Assembly (NCBI GenBank): GCA_017533915.1
Contig: JAFWHX010000020.1
Coordinates: 124,001 to 188,000 of the forward strand
DNA from: Eubacterium sp.
GTDB taxonomy: Bacteria > Bacillota > Clostridia > Peptostreptococcales > Anaerovoracaceae
Length of the DNA: 64,000 nucleotides
Direction: 5' to 3'
The notes beneath the pieces were generated by a model. It was not told the origin of the DNA and did not search any database. It saw nothing but the letters and a program-made list of their open reading frames with translations. The position numbers and the translations under genes were made by a program. This document shows, one piece after another, positions 26,404 through 34,585 of this stretch (positions within the stretch are counted from its first letter, which is position 1; each line of letters starts with the position of its first letter).

Positions 26404-27404
26404 AGATCATTCAAAAAGAATTAGGCTCATTCAGGAGCTTTATGTCAGATAGATGGAACAGAAAAACGGCAGTGCTGATAGTTATTGCAGTTATTGCTCT
26501 TTCCGTGATCAGTATAGCAAAGGATGCTTTGGGGAAAGCCGTGTACATAGAGGACAGCAGCGGAAAAGTGAGCGGCGTGGTAAGAGATGATGAGAATGCA
26601 GCCGCTGTATTTCCATTGAGGATAGAAGCGGATGTAGACGGAAAGAAGCAGAAAAGAGACGTCACGCTGACGATAGACGGAAAGAATAGTGAGAAAAAGG
26701 AAGCCGATGAAGAGATGTCAGCAGAATCTTTATTCGATTCAGAACTGTCAGAGATGCTGATGAAGCTATCGAGGAGTGGGGGTAAAAAGATAATGCTGCC
26801 GAAGTCACTACCTGGCGGTACGGGTCTTATCTGGCGCAGGGGGAAGAGCAGCAGCTGGCCTGCGCTTATCCTGCTTGCTCCGATACTCATCTGGCTTCTT
26901 TATCTTGATGGGGAAAAGAAGAAACGAGATAGATCAAGGGAGAAGACAGACAGCGTGGAGCGCGAGCTTCCTGCATTCAACGATCAGCTCCTGCTTCTGC
27001 TTGGATCAGGACTGATATTCAGAGATGCCTTCCGGAGGATCGCTGACGGATACAGGAGCAGAACCAGGAAAAGCTTTTTCCAGCAGGAGATAATCGGAAT
27101 AGAAGACGAGACAGAACAAGGAGTATCTGACATAGTGAACGTTATAACCAGGCAGTCTGAAGCGATGGGAGTGAGCCAGTTCTCAAGACTTGCTGGAGTC
27201 ATAAGGGACAATCAGCTCAGAGGGACGGATATAAGCGGGAAGCTGAAGACTGAAAGTGAGATCCTCTGGGATCTCAGAAAACGAAATGCGGAAGAGAAAG
27301 GAAGGCTCGCTGAGACAAAGCTTACACTTCCTCTCGCGATATTATTGCTCGTGCTGGTGCTGGTAACTGCAGCACCGGCGATGATACAGGTACAAGGAGG
27401 GTAA
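26400..27404 (+). CDS. tadC: Tad pilus membrane platform protein (TadC-like) with extra exported segment
   Basis: A 334-residue F-domain protein. The start overlaps the tadB stop and follows GGAG by eight bases. Helix one is at residues 23-42. Residues 45-150 form a charged segment (YIEDSSGKVSGVV, EADVDGKKQKRDVTLTIDG) that, given the helices on both sides, should lie outside the cell. Helix two is at 155-172, then the cytoplasmic bundle (LPAFNDQLLLLLGSGLIFRDAF, GVSQFSRLAGVIRDNQ) and a last helix at 307-328. Typical TadC proteins have only short loops before the bundle, so the roughly 100-residue outer segment is unusual. Assignment as TadC rests on the bundle and on gene order. Confidence 0.8.
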   Translation: MKIIQKELGSFRSFMSDRWNRKTAVLIVIAVIALSVISIAKDALGKAVYIEDSSGKVSGVVRDDENAAAVFPLRIEADVDGKKQKRDVTLTIDGKNSEKKEADEEMSAESLFDSELSEMLMKLSRSGGKKIMLPKSLPGGTGLIWRRGKSSSWPALILLAPILIWLLYLDGEKKKRDRSREKTDSVERELPAFNDQLLLLLGSGLIFRDAFRRIADGYRSRTRKSFFQQEIIGIEDETEQGVSDIVNVITRQSEAMGVSQFSRLAGVIRDNQLRGTDISGKLKTESEILWDLRKRNAEEKGRLAETKLTLPLAILLLVLVLVTAAPAMIQVQGG

Positions 27405-27409
27405 TAGAG

Positions 27410-27667
27410 ATGATGAGATGTTATGGGAGAAAAGGAACTGGATATCATTCAGAAAGAATGGATCAGAATAAACTGAAAAGGATAAGCGGCGATGGATCGT
27501 TAAAACAGAAAGCAGCCGGCGTGATAACGAGCATGCTCACAAATAAAAAAGGAATGGAGATGGTACAGGTAGCTATTCTTATAGCTTTAGCGGTAGCTCT
27601 CGGAATAATCTTCAGAACAGAGATAACCAAATTCGTCAATAACACGTTCAGCACGCTGAACAGCTGA
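27410..27667 (+). CDS. Flp-type pilin (Flp1-like)
   Basis: An 85-residue prepilin, probably the main pilus subunit. A long basic leader ends in NKKG; the next residues MEMVQVAILIALAVALGIIF form the hydrophobic helix, with Glu as the second residue after the predicted cleavage at Gly-Met. It ends TEITKFVNNTFSTLNS, like the Flp1 family of Firmicutes. AAGGAGGG lies eight bases before the first ATG. The leader of about 47 residues is long; an internal ATG at 27458 would shorten it by 16. No prepilin peptidase gene (TadV/CpaA) is present in the window, so processing must be supplied from elsewhere. Confidence 0.85.
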   Translation: MMRCYGRKGTGYHSERMDQNKLKRISGDGSLKQKAAGVITSMLTNKKGMEMVQVAILIALAVALGIIFRTEITKFVNNTFSTLNS

Positions 27668-27691
27668 ACCATGCCGGAAGGGAGCTCAGAG

Positions 27692-28009
27692 ATGCAGTGT
27701 GTGAACAAGAAAGGGGAAGAATTCGTAGAAGCTGCAATAGTCCTGCCTCTGGTCATTCTGACGATGCTCAGCATGATAACAGTAGCGGTATATCTGTTCA
27801 GGTATGAGATCATCCAATCCAAAGCGCATACGGAACTGGCACGAAAGGCTGCGGGATCTGAACAGGTATTTGGGATCAAGACGGAAAATGCATCTTATTC
27901 GATCAGGTCCAGAGGACTGTTCAGTAAAGCTTTGAGTAAAGAAAAGACGCTCAAGATGTACGTTATCAATCAGTCAGAAGCAGTCATGCTGGGAGAGCTT
28001 GCAGAATGA
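27692..28009 (+). CDS. TadE-like pseudopilin
   Basis: A 105-residue protein with a prepilin-like N-terminus: NKKGEEFVEAAIVLPLVILTM, where cleavage after Gly leaves EEFVEAA with the conserved Glu, the TadE pattern. A single hydrophobic helix (residues 14-38) is followed by a small extracellular domain without cysteines. The ATG at 27692 follows GGGAG by seven bases; an in-frame ATG at 27671 has no site. Its stop overlaps the next start (ATGA). It is likely a minor pilin that starts or caps the pilus. Confidence 0.85.
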   Translation: MQCVNKKGEEFVEAAIVLPLVILTMLSMITVAVYLFRYEIIQSKAHTELARKAAGSEQVFGIKTENASYSIRSRGLFSKALSKEKTLKMYVINQSEAVMLGELAE

Positions 28010-29253
28010 TCAGGAACAAAAAAGGATCTGTAACTGTGTTCATAATGCTTTTCATGGTCAGCCTTATGATGATGTTCCTTGTCTTTATCAGAGAGTCAAA
28101 AAACGCAGCGGTCAAAGGATCATTCGGCGCTCTTGGGGTTATGTGGTGCGACTCGATCCTGGCAGAGTATGACCTCAATCTTCAGGATAGGTATGATATA
28201 TTCGCGTTTTACGGACTCCAGCCGGAGATAGAAGGAAAGCTCAGATATTACGCGGGCAAGTCCGTTCTGAAAAAGAAATATGTCAGTATGTCCGGAATAG
28301 AGAGCTCTTTGTCAGAATACTCTCTTATAGATATAGATAATTTCCGGGATCAGGTAACAAGAGCATCAAAGATGAGGCTTGCGGGGAAGCTCCTTGGTAA
28401 GGCAAATGAATTCGAGAGTCACGGTCCGGAGCAGCCCAGGACTGAATCTGCAGGGGACATTATGTCAGATCTTCCATCGGGCGGCTCAACATCAGGCTTA
28501 TCAGCATCCGCGTTCAACAGTGCAGTAGAGAGCGCCGGGTCGATCACTGACGTGGTCAGGAAAGCAGGTGACAGGTTTCTGGAGAATGAATACGCATTCA
28601 TGTATTTCAAAGACAGATCAGATGATAAGGACATAGGAAAGACGTTTCTGAATTATGAGATCGAGTATCTTCTTTGCGGACGGAAAAGTGATGAAGCTAA
28701 TGAAGCTGAGATGAGGCTTAAGATAGTTGCGATAAGGCTCATTTTCAATACTCTGTTTGCTTTGAAGGATCCTGAGATCAATTCAGAGACGCTTGCTGCG
28801 GCAGAAGTGATAACGCCTGGTCCTGCAGTTCCTGTGACGCAGAAGATACTGCAGGCAGGCTGGGCAGCATGTGAGAGTGTAAATGATTATAACCTTCTTG
28901 TAAACGGTAAGAAAGTGCCAATGTATAAGGATAAAGTGTCATGGGCGCTTGATCTGGAATCCGTTATAAAAGGAGGCATCAGAGAGCACGAAGAAGGCGA
29001 TGAGCCGGAGATGAAGGAAGAGGTGCCGTGCGTTGATCCGGGAAACGAGCATGGTGAGGAATACGGCGATTACATACGGGCGATGCTTTATCTTATGGAT
29101 GAGAATCTGATGCTGCTAAGGATGATGGATCTGATGCAGATAAACATGAGATACTGCCATTATGCCGATTTCAGGATAAAAGAGTATAATACAGGACTCA
29201 GGGCTGTGTTCCATGTTAATGGTGGAGACTATGAGATCGAGAGAAAATACTAG
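28006..29253 (+). CDS. TadG-like large pseudopilin (DUF5702-type)
   Basis: A 415-residue exported protein. The N-terminus MIRNKKGSVTVFIMLFMVSLMMMFLVF is a short basic leader, Gly-Ser and a long helix, as in TadF/TadG-type minor pilins, but the Glu-5 residue is replaced (SVTVF). The rest is a large outer domain, with SLSEYSLIDIDNF, a Ser/Gly-rich linker (residues 150-170) and a C-terminal region AMLYLMDENLMLLRMMDLMQINMRYC. This resembles the DUF5702 proteins of clostridial Tad loci. It has no metal- or von Willebrand-type motif that I can see. It overlaps the TadE-like gene by four bases and precedes the Cys-rich pseudopilin gene. Confidence 0.75.
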   Translation: MIRNKKGSVTVFIMLFMVSLMMMFLVFIRESKNAAVKGSFGALGVMWCDSILAEYDLNLQDRYDIFAFYGLQPEIEGKLRYYAGKSVLKKKYVSMSGIESSLSEYSLIDIDNFRDQVTRASKMRLAGKLLGKANEFESHGPEQPRTESAGDIMSDLPSGGSTSGLSASAFNSAVESAGSITDVVRKAGDRFLENEYAFMYFKDRSDDKDIGKTFLNYEIEYLLCGRKSDEANEAEMRLKIVAIRLIFNTLFALKDPEINSETLAAAEVITPGPAVPVTQKILQAGWAACESVNDYNLLVNGKKVPMYKDKVSWALDLESVIKGGIREHEEGDEPEMKEEVPCVDPGNEHGEEYGDYIRAMLYLMDENLMLLRMMDLMQINMRYCHYADFRIKEYNTGLRAVFHVNGGDYEIERKY

Positions 29254-29254
29254 A

Positions 29255-30022
29255 ATGAATCCAATAGAGTGTGTAAAAAAAGCAGCTGGTGCAGCACTGA
29301 ACAGGCGAGGCATGTACATAGTTGAGGCTTCTGTCATACTGCCGCTGTTCATAGCTTCCATGGTCATGGTTATAAGCACGATACCTGTTATATCGACATG
29401 TGAGAAGATCGTCTTCTCGTGTGCTGATGAGCTTAGACTTGATGCCGCAAGGTCGGGATTTGCAGAGAGCCACATCTTATTCCCGGCATCAGCAATGGCT
29501 AGAGTTATATCCGAAAATGATGGAATATCAATGTTTGTAGTCACTTCTTACAGGACTGGAGTAAGTGAAGAAGGAATAGATGATCTGATAGAAACAAGCT
29601 TTTCTGCCGTATTCAAAAACAGCGTTTCGCTGATTCAGGTTAACGGTATAAAGTTTACTGGTAATATGGCCTCGAGGGCTTTTACCGGCTCATATCACAA
29701 GGTCGGAGATGAATACGATGGAGAAAAAGTGTTTGTTTACCCCAGCCGCGGGACCAGATATCACCATGAAGGGTGCAGGTATCTGGAAGCACACTGTCAC
29801 ATGACTATACTTACCGAAAGCATATTGAGCAGATTTCACGCATGTCCGCTTTGCGGTGCGAAAGATGCGCATATTGGTCAGAGCATTCTGGTATTTGAAA
29901 GAAGCGGCGAGGCATATCATCTGCCTGACTGCAGGCAGGTGGAGAAAGAGAAGTATTACACAGAGACAACAAAGTCGAGTGCAGAGCGCGCAGGATATAC
30001 AGCATGCTCAGTATGTGGTTGA
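29255..30022 (+). CDS. TadE-like pseudopilin with two C-terminal Cys/His repeats
   Basis: The N-terminus LNRRGMYIVEASVILPLFI is a prepilin-type signal with Glu five residues into the mature chain. The middle (residues 60-165) is an ordinary outer domain. The last 90 residues hold two similar blocks: YHHEGCRYLEAHCHMT...FHACPLCG and YHLPDCRQVEKEKYY...AGYTACSVCG. Each has YH-x2-3-C followed about 25 residues later by C-x2-C, a set able to bind zinc; the same YH..C...A...GY..C..C pattern is attached to secreted nucleases of the ComEC/MBL group. ATG 29255 gives 255 residues but lacks a strong ribosome site; ATG 29231 is an alternative. I do not know of this pairing in TadE proteins. Confidence 0.8.
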   Translation: MNPIECVKKAAGAALNRRGMYIVEASVILPLFIASMVMVISTIPVISTCEKIVFSCADELRLDAARSGFAESHILFPASAMARVISENDGISMFVVTSYRTGVSEEGIDDLIETSFSAVFKNSVSLIQVNGIKFTGNMASRAFTGSYHKVGDEYDGEKVFVYPSRGTRYHHEGCRYLEAHCHMTILTESILSRFHACPLCGAKDAHIGQSILVFERSGEAYHLPDCRQVEKEKYYTETTKSSAERAGYTACSVCG

Positions 30023-30069
30023 TCACCCATAGAAAACGGATACATTGATCTATCAAACGGGGAGTTGAA

Positions 30070-30597
30070 ATGAACGATGAGAAGATAGAGATCATATATC
30101 ACGATTCAGAGCTTGAACCATTCCGTCAGGATATACTTGCAAGTAATCTTTGCGATATATTCCTGCCGGTGTCTTTCATTCAATCTGACGGATACGTCGG
30201 TGCTGTGTATGACATGCATGGATATGACTATTATCCGAGCATCAGGAACTTCAGGGCAAGCACGCTGATCGCAATAGTTACATCGATAATGGAGAAGAGC
30301 AGACAGGCTGACAGAAGATATTTTTTTACATCGGAATACAGCCTTGATCCCAACCTTGTGTTCGTGAATACCAGGATACCCGACGCGGCTTTGATATATA
30401 AGAAGACAAGGCCGTCGAACAATGCGGCAGTACTGGAAGACCTGAAGCGTCTGCTACAGCCGGAGAACGCAGAGATCAGGGGAGTGGATTATGTACGCAA
30501 AGCGAAGTTCATACTGACAGATTACTCACGAAGCTTTGAGATCATAAGGCACGATCTGATGGCAATAGGAACGGAGGCATATAGAGCAGAATGCTGA
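30070..30597 (+). CDS. DUF6382-like protein lacking an FHA domain
   Basis: A 175-residue soluble protein at the end of the Tad cluster. GAVYDMHGYDYYPS near residue 45 and RRYFFTSEYSLDPNLVFVN near residue 80 resemble the DUF6382 domain, which in clostridial Tad loci usually precedes an FHA domain. No FHA motif (GR, SR.HA) is present and the protein ends after a helical region (FILTDYSRSFEIIRHDLMA). GGGGAG lies five bases before the ATG. It is separated by 47 bases from the Cys-rich pseudopilin and shares its strand. Function unknown; a regulatory adaptor is one possibility. Confidence 0.6.
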   Translation: MNDEKIEIIYHDSELEPFRQDILASNLCDIFLPVSFIQSDGYVGAVYDMHGYDYYPSIRNFRASTLIAIVTSIMEKSRQADRRYFFTSEYSLDPNLVFVNTRIPDAALIYKKTRPSNNAAVLEDLKRLLQPENAEIRGVDYVRKAKFILTDYSRSFEIIRHDLMAIGTEAYRAEC

Positions 30598-30649
30598 GAC
30601 CAGGCTGAAATATCCAGAATAGAAAGAATTGGACTCCATAAGAACAATA

Positions 30650-30678
30650 TTGCCTGTGATATTCTTTGATGATAAAAT
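30650..30678 (+). promoter_or_regulatory. Promoter for the small lipoprotein gene
   Basis: TTGCCT (30650-30655), 17-base spacer, TAAAAT (30673-30678), 51 bases before the ATG. Confidence 0.6.
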
Positions 30679-30729
30679 AAACAGGCAAAGTGCTGATAGT
30701 GATTTTTATACATTACTGGAGGTCCAGCT

Positions 30730-30960
30730 ATGAAAAAAAGCACAGCTATTATTCTTGCACTGGTATTAACGCTGTCGATGGTACTTCTTCCAGGATGTAC
30801 GACTTCTGCAAAAGCGACGACATGGTACGTAAAATATTGTGAGTACTGGAAAATTGCTAAAAAATCAGCTAAGATCAAAGGCGATAAACTGTACTTAAAA
30901 GGGAAATGGGAAAAAGTCTCCAAAAGGTTTGATTCAGCAAAGGAAAAGAAGATCAGGTGA
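30730..30960 (+). CDS. Small lipoprotein of unknown function
   Basis: A 76-residue product with a classical lipoprotein signal: basic MKKS, a hydrophobic stretch and the lipobox LLPGC with Cys at 23. The mature 54 residues are Lys-rich (YCEYWKIAKKSAKIKGDKLYLKGKWEKVSKRF), with no Cys or known motif. TGGAGG lies seven bases before the ATG and the gene has its own promoter and terminator, so it is likely expressed. The abrupt KEKKIR end may mean a shortened relative of a longer protein, but no downstream in-frame continuation that I recognise supports this. Confidence 0.8.
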   Translation: MKKSTAIILALVLTLSMVLLPGCTTSAKATTWYVKYCEYWKIAKKSAKIKGDKLYLKGKWEKVSKRFDSAKEKKIR

Positions 30961-31006
30961 AGTCGTTGAAGCAATAGTCTCATTGAACTGAAATTTATGA
31001 GAGAAA

Positions 31007-31038
31007 TAAAGCCCTGCAGCATCAGCTGCAGGGCTTTT
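31007..31038. terminator. Bidirectional terminator
   Basis: AAAGCCCTGCAGC-type stem: GCCCTGCAGC (31011-31020), loop ATCA, GCTGCAGGGC (31025-31034), TTTT. It lies between converging genes and can serve both. Confidence 0.9.
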
Positions 31039-31058
31039 CAGTTTAATGATACTTTATG

Positions 31059-31874
31059 TTATTTCCACTTGATCGTGTAGTATCCGGAAGACTTGCCCTC
31101 TGGAGTTACTTTGATATAGTATGTATGCTTGGCTTTTCTGTTCAATGTACCTGTAAAAGTATCTTTACTGTAATCAGTCTGCCATGTCAGCATAGACGTT
31201 GCATCGTACCATTTACCTGCTGATTTGTAATAGACTTTGAAATTAAGAGCATAATTGATCTTGTTAGCCTTTACATAGATCTTGGTCTTCTTCTGCTTGT
31301 TTGTGATCTTGAACCACTGTGCTTTCTTGTTTCCTCCAACAAAAAGACCTTTTACAGTCTTGTTCTTCTTTATTGTTTTAGCTTTCTTCTTGCTGGAGCC
31401 ACATTTTGAAGCAGCGACTTTTGAGTTCGTGTATTTCACTACACCAACATAATTGCCGTCAGCATCCTGTACCTTAGGCATGAGATAGACTCTCAGGAAA
31501 TATGTTTTTCCTTTTTTCACGCCATAGTGTACTTTGTTCATAAAAGAATTAGTGTTATCAGGATCGATATAATCTCCTGAACTATAATATCCTATAGATA
31601 GCACTTTCTTGTTTGCATCACAAAGGGTAACATAACACATGAAATCTGCCGTAAATGTGATCGTTCCTGTTTTTGATGGCTTGATCTTGATGTGGGTGAC
31701 AGCTTCTGAATCGTAAGTGCCTCTCCATCTGATCGTTGTCTTAGTGTTTTCATCAATACTGACGTCATTAAATTCACCGGCATATGTCTGTACTGTAGTT
31801 GCTGCCATAATAATGATCAGCACAGCTGCTGCCAGTATTACAGCTATTCCCGTCTTAATGCAATATTTGTTCAT
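31059..31874 (-). CDS. Secreted protein with two pre-peptidase-C-terminal-like domains
   Basis: A 271-residue exported protein. The signal peptide runs from MNKYCIKTG through a long hydrophobic core to a likely cut after TYA near residue 33. Two beta-rich segments follow: one ending KKGKTYFLRVYLMPKVQ, the other ending NRKAKHTYYIKVTPEGKSSGYYTIKWK; each looks like the PPC fold (hydrophobic strands and a final YYI.V.. strand), joined by a Lys-rich linker (KKKAKTIKKNKTVKG). ATG 31874 is preferred for the signal peptide; ATG 31886 is four codons upstream. No enzyme domain is attached, so it may be a cell-surface binding protein. Role unknown. Confidence 0.8.
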   Translation of the reverse strand: MNKYCIKTGIAVILAAAVLIIIMAATTVQTYAGEFNDVSIDENTKTTIRWRGTYDSEAVTHIKIKPSKTGTITFTADFMCYVTLCDANKKVLSIGYYSSGDYIDPDNTNSFMNKVHYGVKKGKTYFLRVYLMPKVQDADGNYVGVVKYTNSKVAASKCGSSKKKAKTIKKNKTVKGLFVGGNKKAQWFKITNKQKKTKIYVKANKINYALNFKVYYKSAGKWYDATSMLTWQTDYSKDTFTGTLNRKAKHTYYIKVTPEGKSSGYYTIKWK

Positions 31875-31918
31875 GACTTCTCTCATCCTTTCCTCAAACA
31901 GTTATAGCCTGTATCTTC

Positions 31919-31947
31919 ATTATATGTCCTGGTATAATAAAAGACAA
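31919..31947 (-). promoter_or_regulatory. Promoter for the secreted PPC-domain gene
   Basis: Minus strand: TTGTCT (31942-31947), 17-base spacer, TATAAT (31919-31924). Confidence 0.65.
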
Positions 31948-32023
31948 TCAAATTTCGCACTTTGATCTGTCATCACGATGAAATTACGATCAGCATGCAG
32001 ATCTCATAGAAAACAAAAAGAAA

Positions 32024-32047
32024 CAGGCATGAGCCTGCTTCCTTTTA
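32024..32047. terminator. Weak hairpin, possible terminator
   Basis: CAGGC, loop ATGA, GCCTG, flanked by AAAAAGAAA on one side and CTTCCTTTT on the other. The stem is short; it lies in the AT-rich gap before the oxidoreductase gene. Confidence 0.4.
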
Positions 32048-32203
32048 GTGATAAATCTGATTTGGAGGATTGATTGATGTTTGATTCTCTTTAACTATTG
32101 TTTTCTGTAGTATAATGATTTTATATTAAAGTATAATTAAGAATAAAATTTAAGAAATAAAAAAATTATATTTGTATAAAACATTAAAAGAAAGAGTGGG
32201 TAC

Positions 32204-33274
32204 ATGAGCAGAAACGCAGCGATCATAGGCGGCGGGAACGCGGCTGAGCTGCATGCAGCAGCACTAAAAGCCTGTGGAGCGGAGATAGCGGCAGTCGTGA
32301 CTGAGAATCAGAAGACCGCAGAAGATTTTGCTGATAAATGGGGAATTCCTGAGTGGGGGACTGATCTTGAGCTGGCGCTGGACGACCGGATAGATTCAGT
32401 CCATATCTGCACGCCTCCGCCGTTCCATGGCAGCTATATGAAAGCCGCTCTCGATGCGGGCAAAGATGTGATCTGTGAAAAGCCGCTCTGTTTCAGCTCT
32501 GATGAAGGTCACGAACTGGCTGAGCTTGCTGAAAGATCCGGTCGTGTATGTGCAGTCGATTTTAACGTCCGCTATCAGAAAGCGGTAAAAAGAGCCAGGG
32601 AACTTGTACGGGGAGGAGCGTTCGGAAGGCCTCTTGTGATCCACGGCTGTTATCTGCAGGAATTCCATATTCTCCCGGCTCCATATCACTGGAGGTACGA
32701 TCCCGAGCTTGCGGGCGACATGAGGGCAGTAACAGAGATAGGGAGCCACTGGATAGATGCCGTGCAGTATATATCAGGTGATAAGATAACCGCAGTATCA
32801 GCCAGTTTCGCCGATTTCTTCCCGGATCGTATCATTCGTGACGGTGTGATGGAAAAGGCGGATGATGCGGGCAAAGATGATACCGGGCATCTGATCCATG
32901 TGAAGAGCGAAGACGCCGCCTGCCTTGTGTTCCGGTTTGAAGACGGAGCCATCGGAAATCTGACGCTTTCAGAGATATCGCACGGAAGAGCTAATCGTCT
33001 GGCGCTTGAGATAACCTGTGAGAATGGAAGCCTGTGGTGGAACGAGGATGATTACGATGTGCTCTATACTGCTGTAAAAGGCGAAGGAATAAAGGCAGAG
33101 CGATTTGAGTGCGAGGATGGATTCCAATACACATTTGCGTCTCTTATGAGGGATTTCTTTAATAAAAAGAATTATCCGACTATATGTGAAGGCGCGCAGG
33201 TAGTAGACGTATGCAACGCAGCGAAGATCAGCGCTGCGCATGGTTCTGCATGGACGGAGGTCAGGACAAGATGA
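32204..33274 (+). CDS. Gfo/Idh/MocA-family oxidoreductase
   Basis: A 356-residue NAD(P)-dependent dehydrogenase of sugars or related polyols. The Rossmann domain starts IIGGGNAAELHAAALKACGA, with HICTPPPFHGSY and the family-defining EKPLCFSSDEG (EKP motif, catalytic Lys) near residue 98. The C-terminal half carries VTEIGSHWIDAVQYISGD, with the His that acts as the catalytic base in relatives. GGGTAC is a weak ribosome site before the ATG. The gene overlaps the following cupin gene by four bases (ATGA), so the two are probably co-expressed. Substrate unknown. Confidence 0.9.
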   Translation: MSRNAAIIGGGNAAELHAAALKACGAEIAAVVTENQKTAEDFADKWGIPEWGTDLELALDDRIDSVHICTPPPFHGSYMKAALDAGKDVICEKPLCFSSDEGHELAELAERSGRVCAVDFNVRYQKAVKRARELVRGGAFGRPLVIHGCYLQEFHILPAPYHWRYDPELAGDMRAVTEIGSHWIDAVQYISGDKITAVSASFADFFPDRIIRDGVMEKADDAGKDDTGHLIHVKSEDAACLVFRFEDGAIGNLTLSEISHGRANRLALEITCENGSLWWNEDDYDVLYTAVKGEGIKAERFECEDGFQYTFASLMRDFFNKKNYPTICEGAQVVDVCNAAKISAAHGSAWTEVRTR

Positions 33275-33771
33275 GACGCGAAGACATCACAGCAGAGCAG
33301 ATAATAGAAAAACTGGGGATGGTTCCGCTTACTCAGGAAGGCGGCATGGTACTCGAGGCATATAAAAGCAAGGCCAGAACTGATGCAGGGAAGATGGCCG
33401 GCAGTGCTATTTACTTTCTTCTGAGAGATCAGGCTTTTTCGTCATTGCACAGGCTTGCAGGCGATGAGATGTATCATTTCTATCTGGGCGATCCTGTGGA
33501 ACTCACTGAGCTTCTTCCGGACGGATCTGTGAAGACAACTGTACTCGGAAGCGGCATTCTAGATGGGGAATGCGTTCAGCACCTCGTTCCGGCAGGGAAC
33601 TGGCAGGGTTCGCGTCTTAAAGATGGCGGAAGCTGGGCGCTTCTAGGTACAACGATGTGCCCCGGATATACTGATGACATCTATGAGCATGGAGATCGTG
33701 ACTCACTGATCAGAGAATATCCATCTGCTGCTGATGAGATACTCAGACTGACAGGCGACCCGGTGTACTGA
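33271..33771 (+). CDS. Cupin-5 (DUF985) family protein
   Basis: A 166-residue cupin of the YML079w/DUF985 type: IEKLGMVPLTQEGGMVLEAYKS, SAIYFLLRD, SSLHRLAGDEMYHFYLGDP and the C-terminal GSWALLGTTMCPGYTDDIYEHGDRDSLI are the usual blocks. Relatives bind a sugar or nucleotide-like ligand in the barrel; the reaction is not established. The start at 33271 overlaps the preceding stop and follows GGAGG by ten bases; the frame from 33211 lies within the oxidoreductase gene and is rejected. Confidence 0.9.
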   Translation: MRREDITAEQIIEKLGMVPLTQEGGMVLEAYKSKARTDAGKMAGSAIYFLLRDQAFSSLHRLAGDEMYHFYLGDPVELTELLPDGSVKTTVLGSGILDGECVQHLVPAGNWQGSRLKDGGSWALLGTTMCPGYTDDIYEHGDRDSLIREYPSAADEILRLTGDPVY

Positions 33772-33796
33772 TAAGACACAGTCAAGTGGTGCTGAT

Positions 33797-34483
33797 ATGA
33801 TAACTGATGAGATAAGAGAAGAGCTGTTTAAGCTGCAGGACTTGAAATATCGGGATTTTCAAGTAAAGCTGATCCCCGGCATGGATTCCGATCACATGAT
33901 AGGAGTGCGGACGCCAGATCTTCGCAGGCTGGCCAAGCAGATGTCAGGCAGGGCGGATATATCAGAATTCCTGAACGACCTTCCTCATACGTTTTTTGAG
34001 GAGGATCAGCTGCATGCTTTCATTGTTTCCGGAATGAAAGACTATGATGAATGCATGAACAGGCTGGAGATCTTTCTGCCTTATGTCGATAACTGGGCGA
34101 CATGCGATCAGATGTCTCCTAAAATATTCCGAAAACATAAAGCCGAGCTGCTCGTTCATATCCGTGTGTGGATCAGGAGTACAAAAGTCTACACGTTACG
34201 GTTCGGTGTGAGCATGCTCATGCAGCACTTTCTCGATGAGGATTTTGATCGCATATATCCCGAGATGGTCGCACATGTCCGGTCGGATGAGTATTACGTC
34301 AGAATGATGATCGCATGGTATTTTGCGACCGCAATCGCCAAACAGTACGATGAAGCGATAACGTACCTCGAGCATCAAAGTCTCGATACATGGACTCACA
34401 ACAAAACTATCCAGAAGGCTGTAGAAAGCTTTCGTGTGACCCCGGAGCATAAAGCATATCTGAAAACGCTCAGGATCAGGTGA
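33797..34483 (+). CDS. AlkD-like HEAT-repeat protein (DNA alkylation repair family)
   Basis: A 228-residue all-helical protein of the AlkD/AlkC group. VRTPDLRRLAKQM, DNWATCDQMSP and FGVSMLMQHFL are typical. AlkD proteins remove alkylated bases from DNA using a Trp/Asp pair; WATCD contains the Trp and Asp expected, but many relatives have lost glycosylase activity, so the role is inferred. AAGTGGTG five bases before the ATG serves as ribosome site. It follows the cupin gene by 25 bases and may belong to the same transcript. No terminator is seen between it and the next gene. Confidence 0.85.
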   Translation: MITDEIREELFKLQDLKYRDFQVKLIPGMDSDHMIGVRTPDLRRLAKQMSGRADISEFLNDLPHTFFEEDQLHAFIVSGMKDYDECMNRLEIFLPYVDNWATCDQMSPKIFRKHKAELLVHIRVWIRSTKVYTLRFGVSMLMQHFLDEDFDRIYPEMVAHVRSDEYYVRMMIAWYFATAIAKQYDEAITYLEHQSLDTWTHNKTIQKAVESFRVTPEHKAYLKTLRIR

Positions 34484-34529
34484 TTCTTTTTTCATAGTGC
34501 AGATTGCACACCAGTTCGGTCAGGTTATA

Positions 34530-34538
34530 TGGTATACT
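34530..34538 (+). promoter_or_regulatory. Extended -10 element before the DUF805 gene
   Basis: TGGTATACT matches the extended -10 form TGnTATACT. No good -35 is seen. An ATACTT/AAGTAT dyad overlaps it (34534-34551) and could be an operator. Confidence 0.4.
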
Positions 34539-34585
34539 TATAAAAAAGTATGATCCTCACGGTAAGATATAGAAAGGGGATAGAT

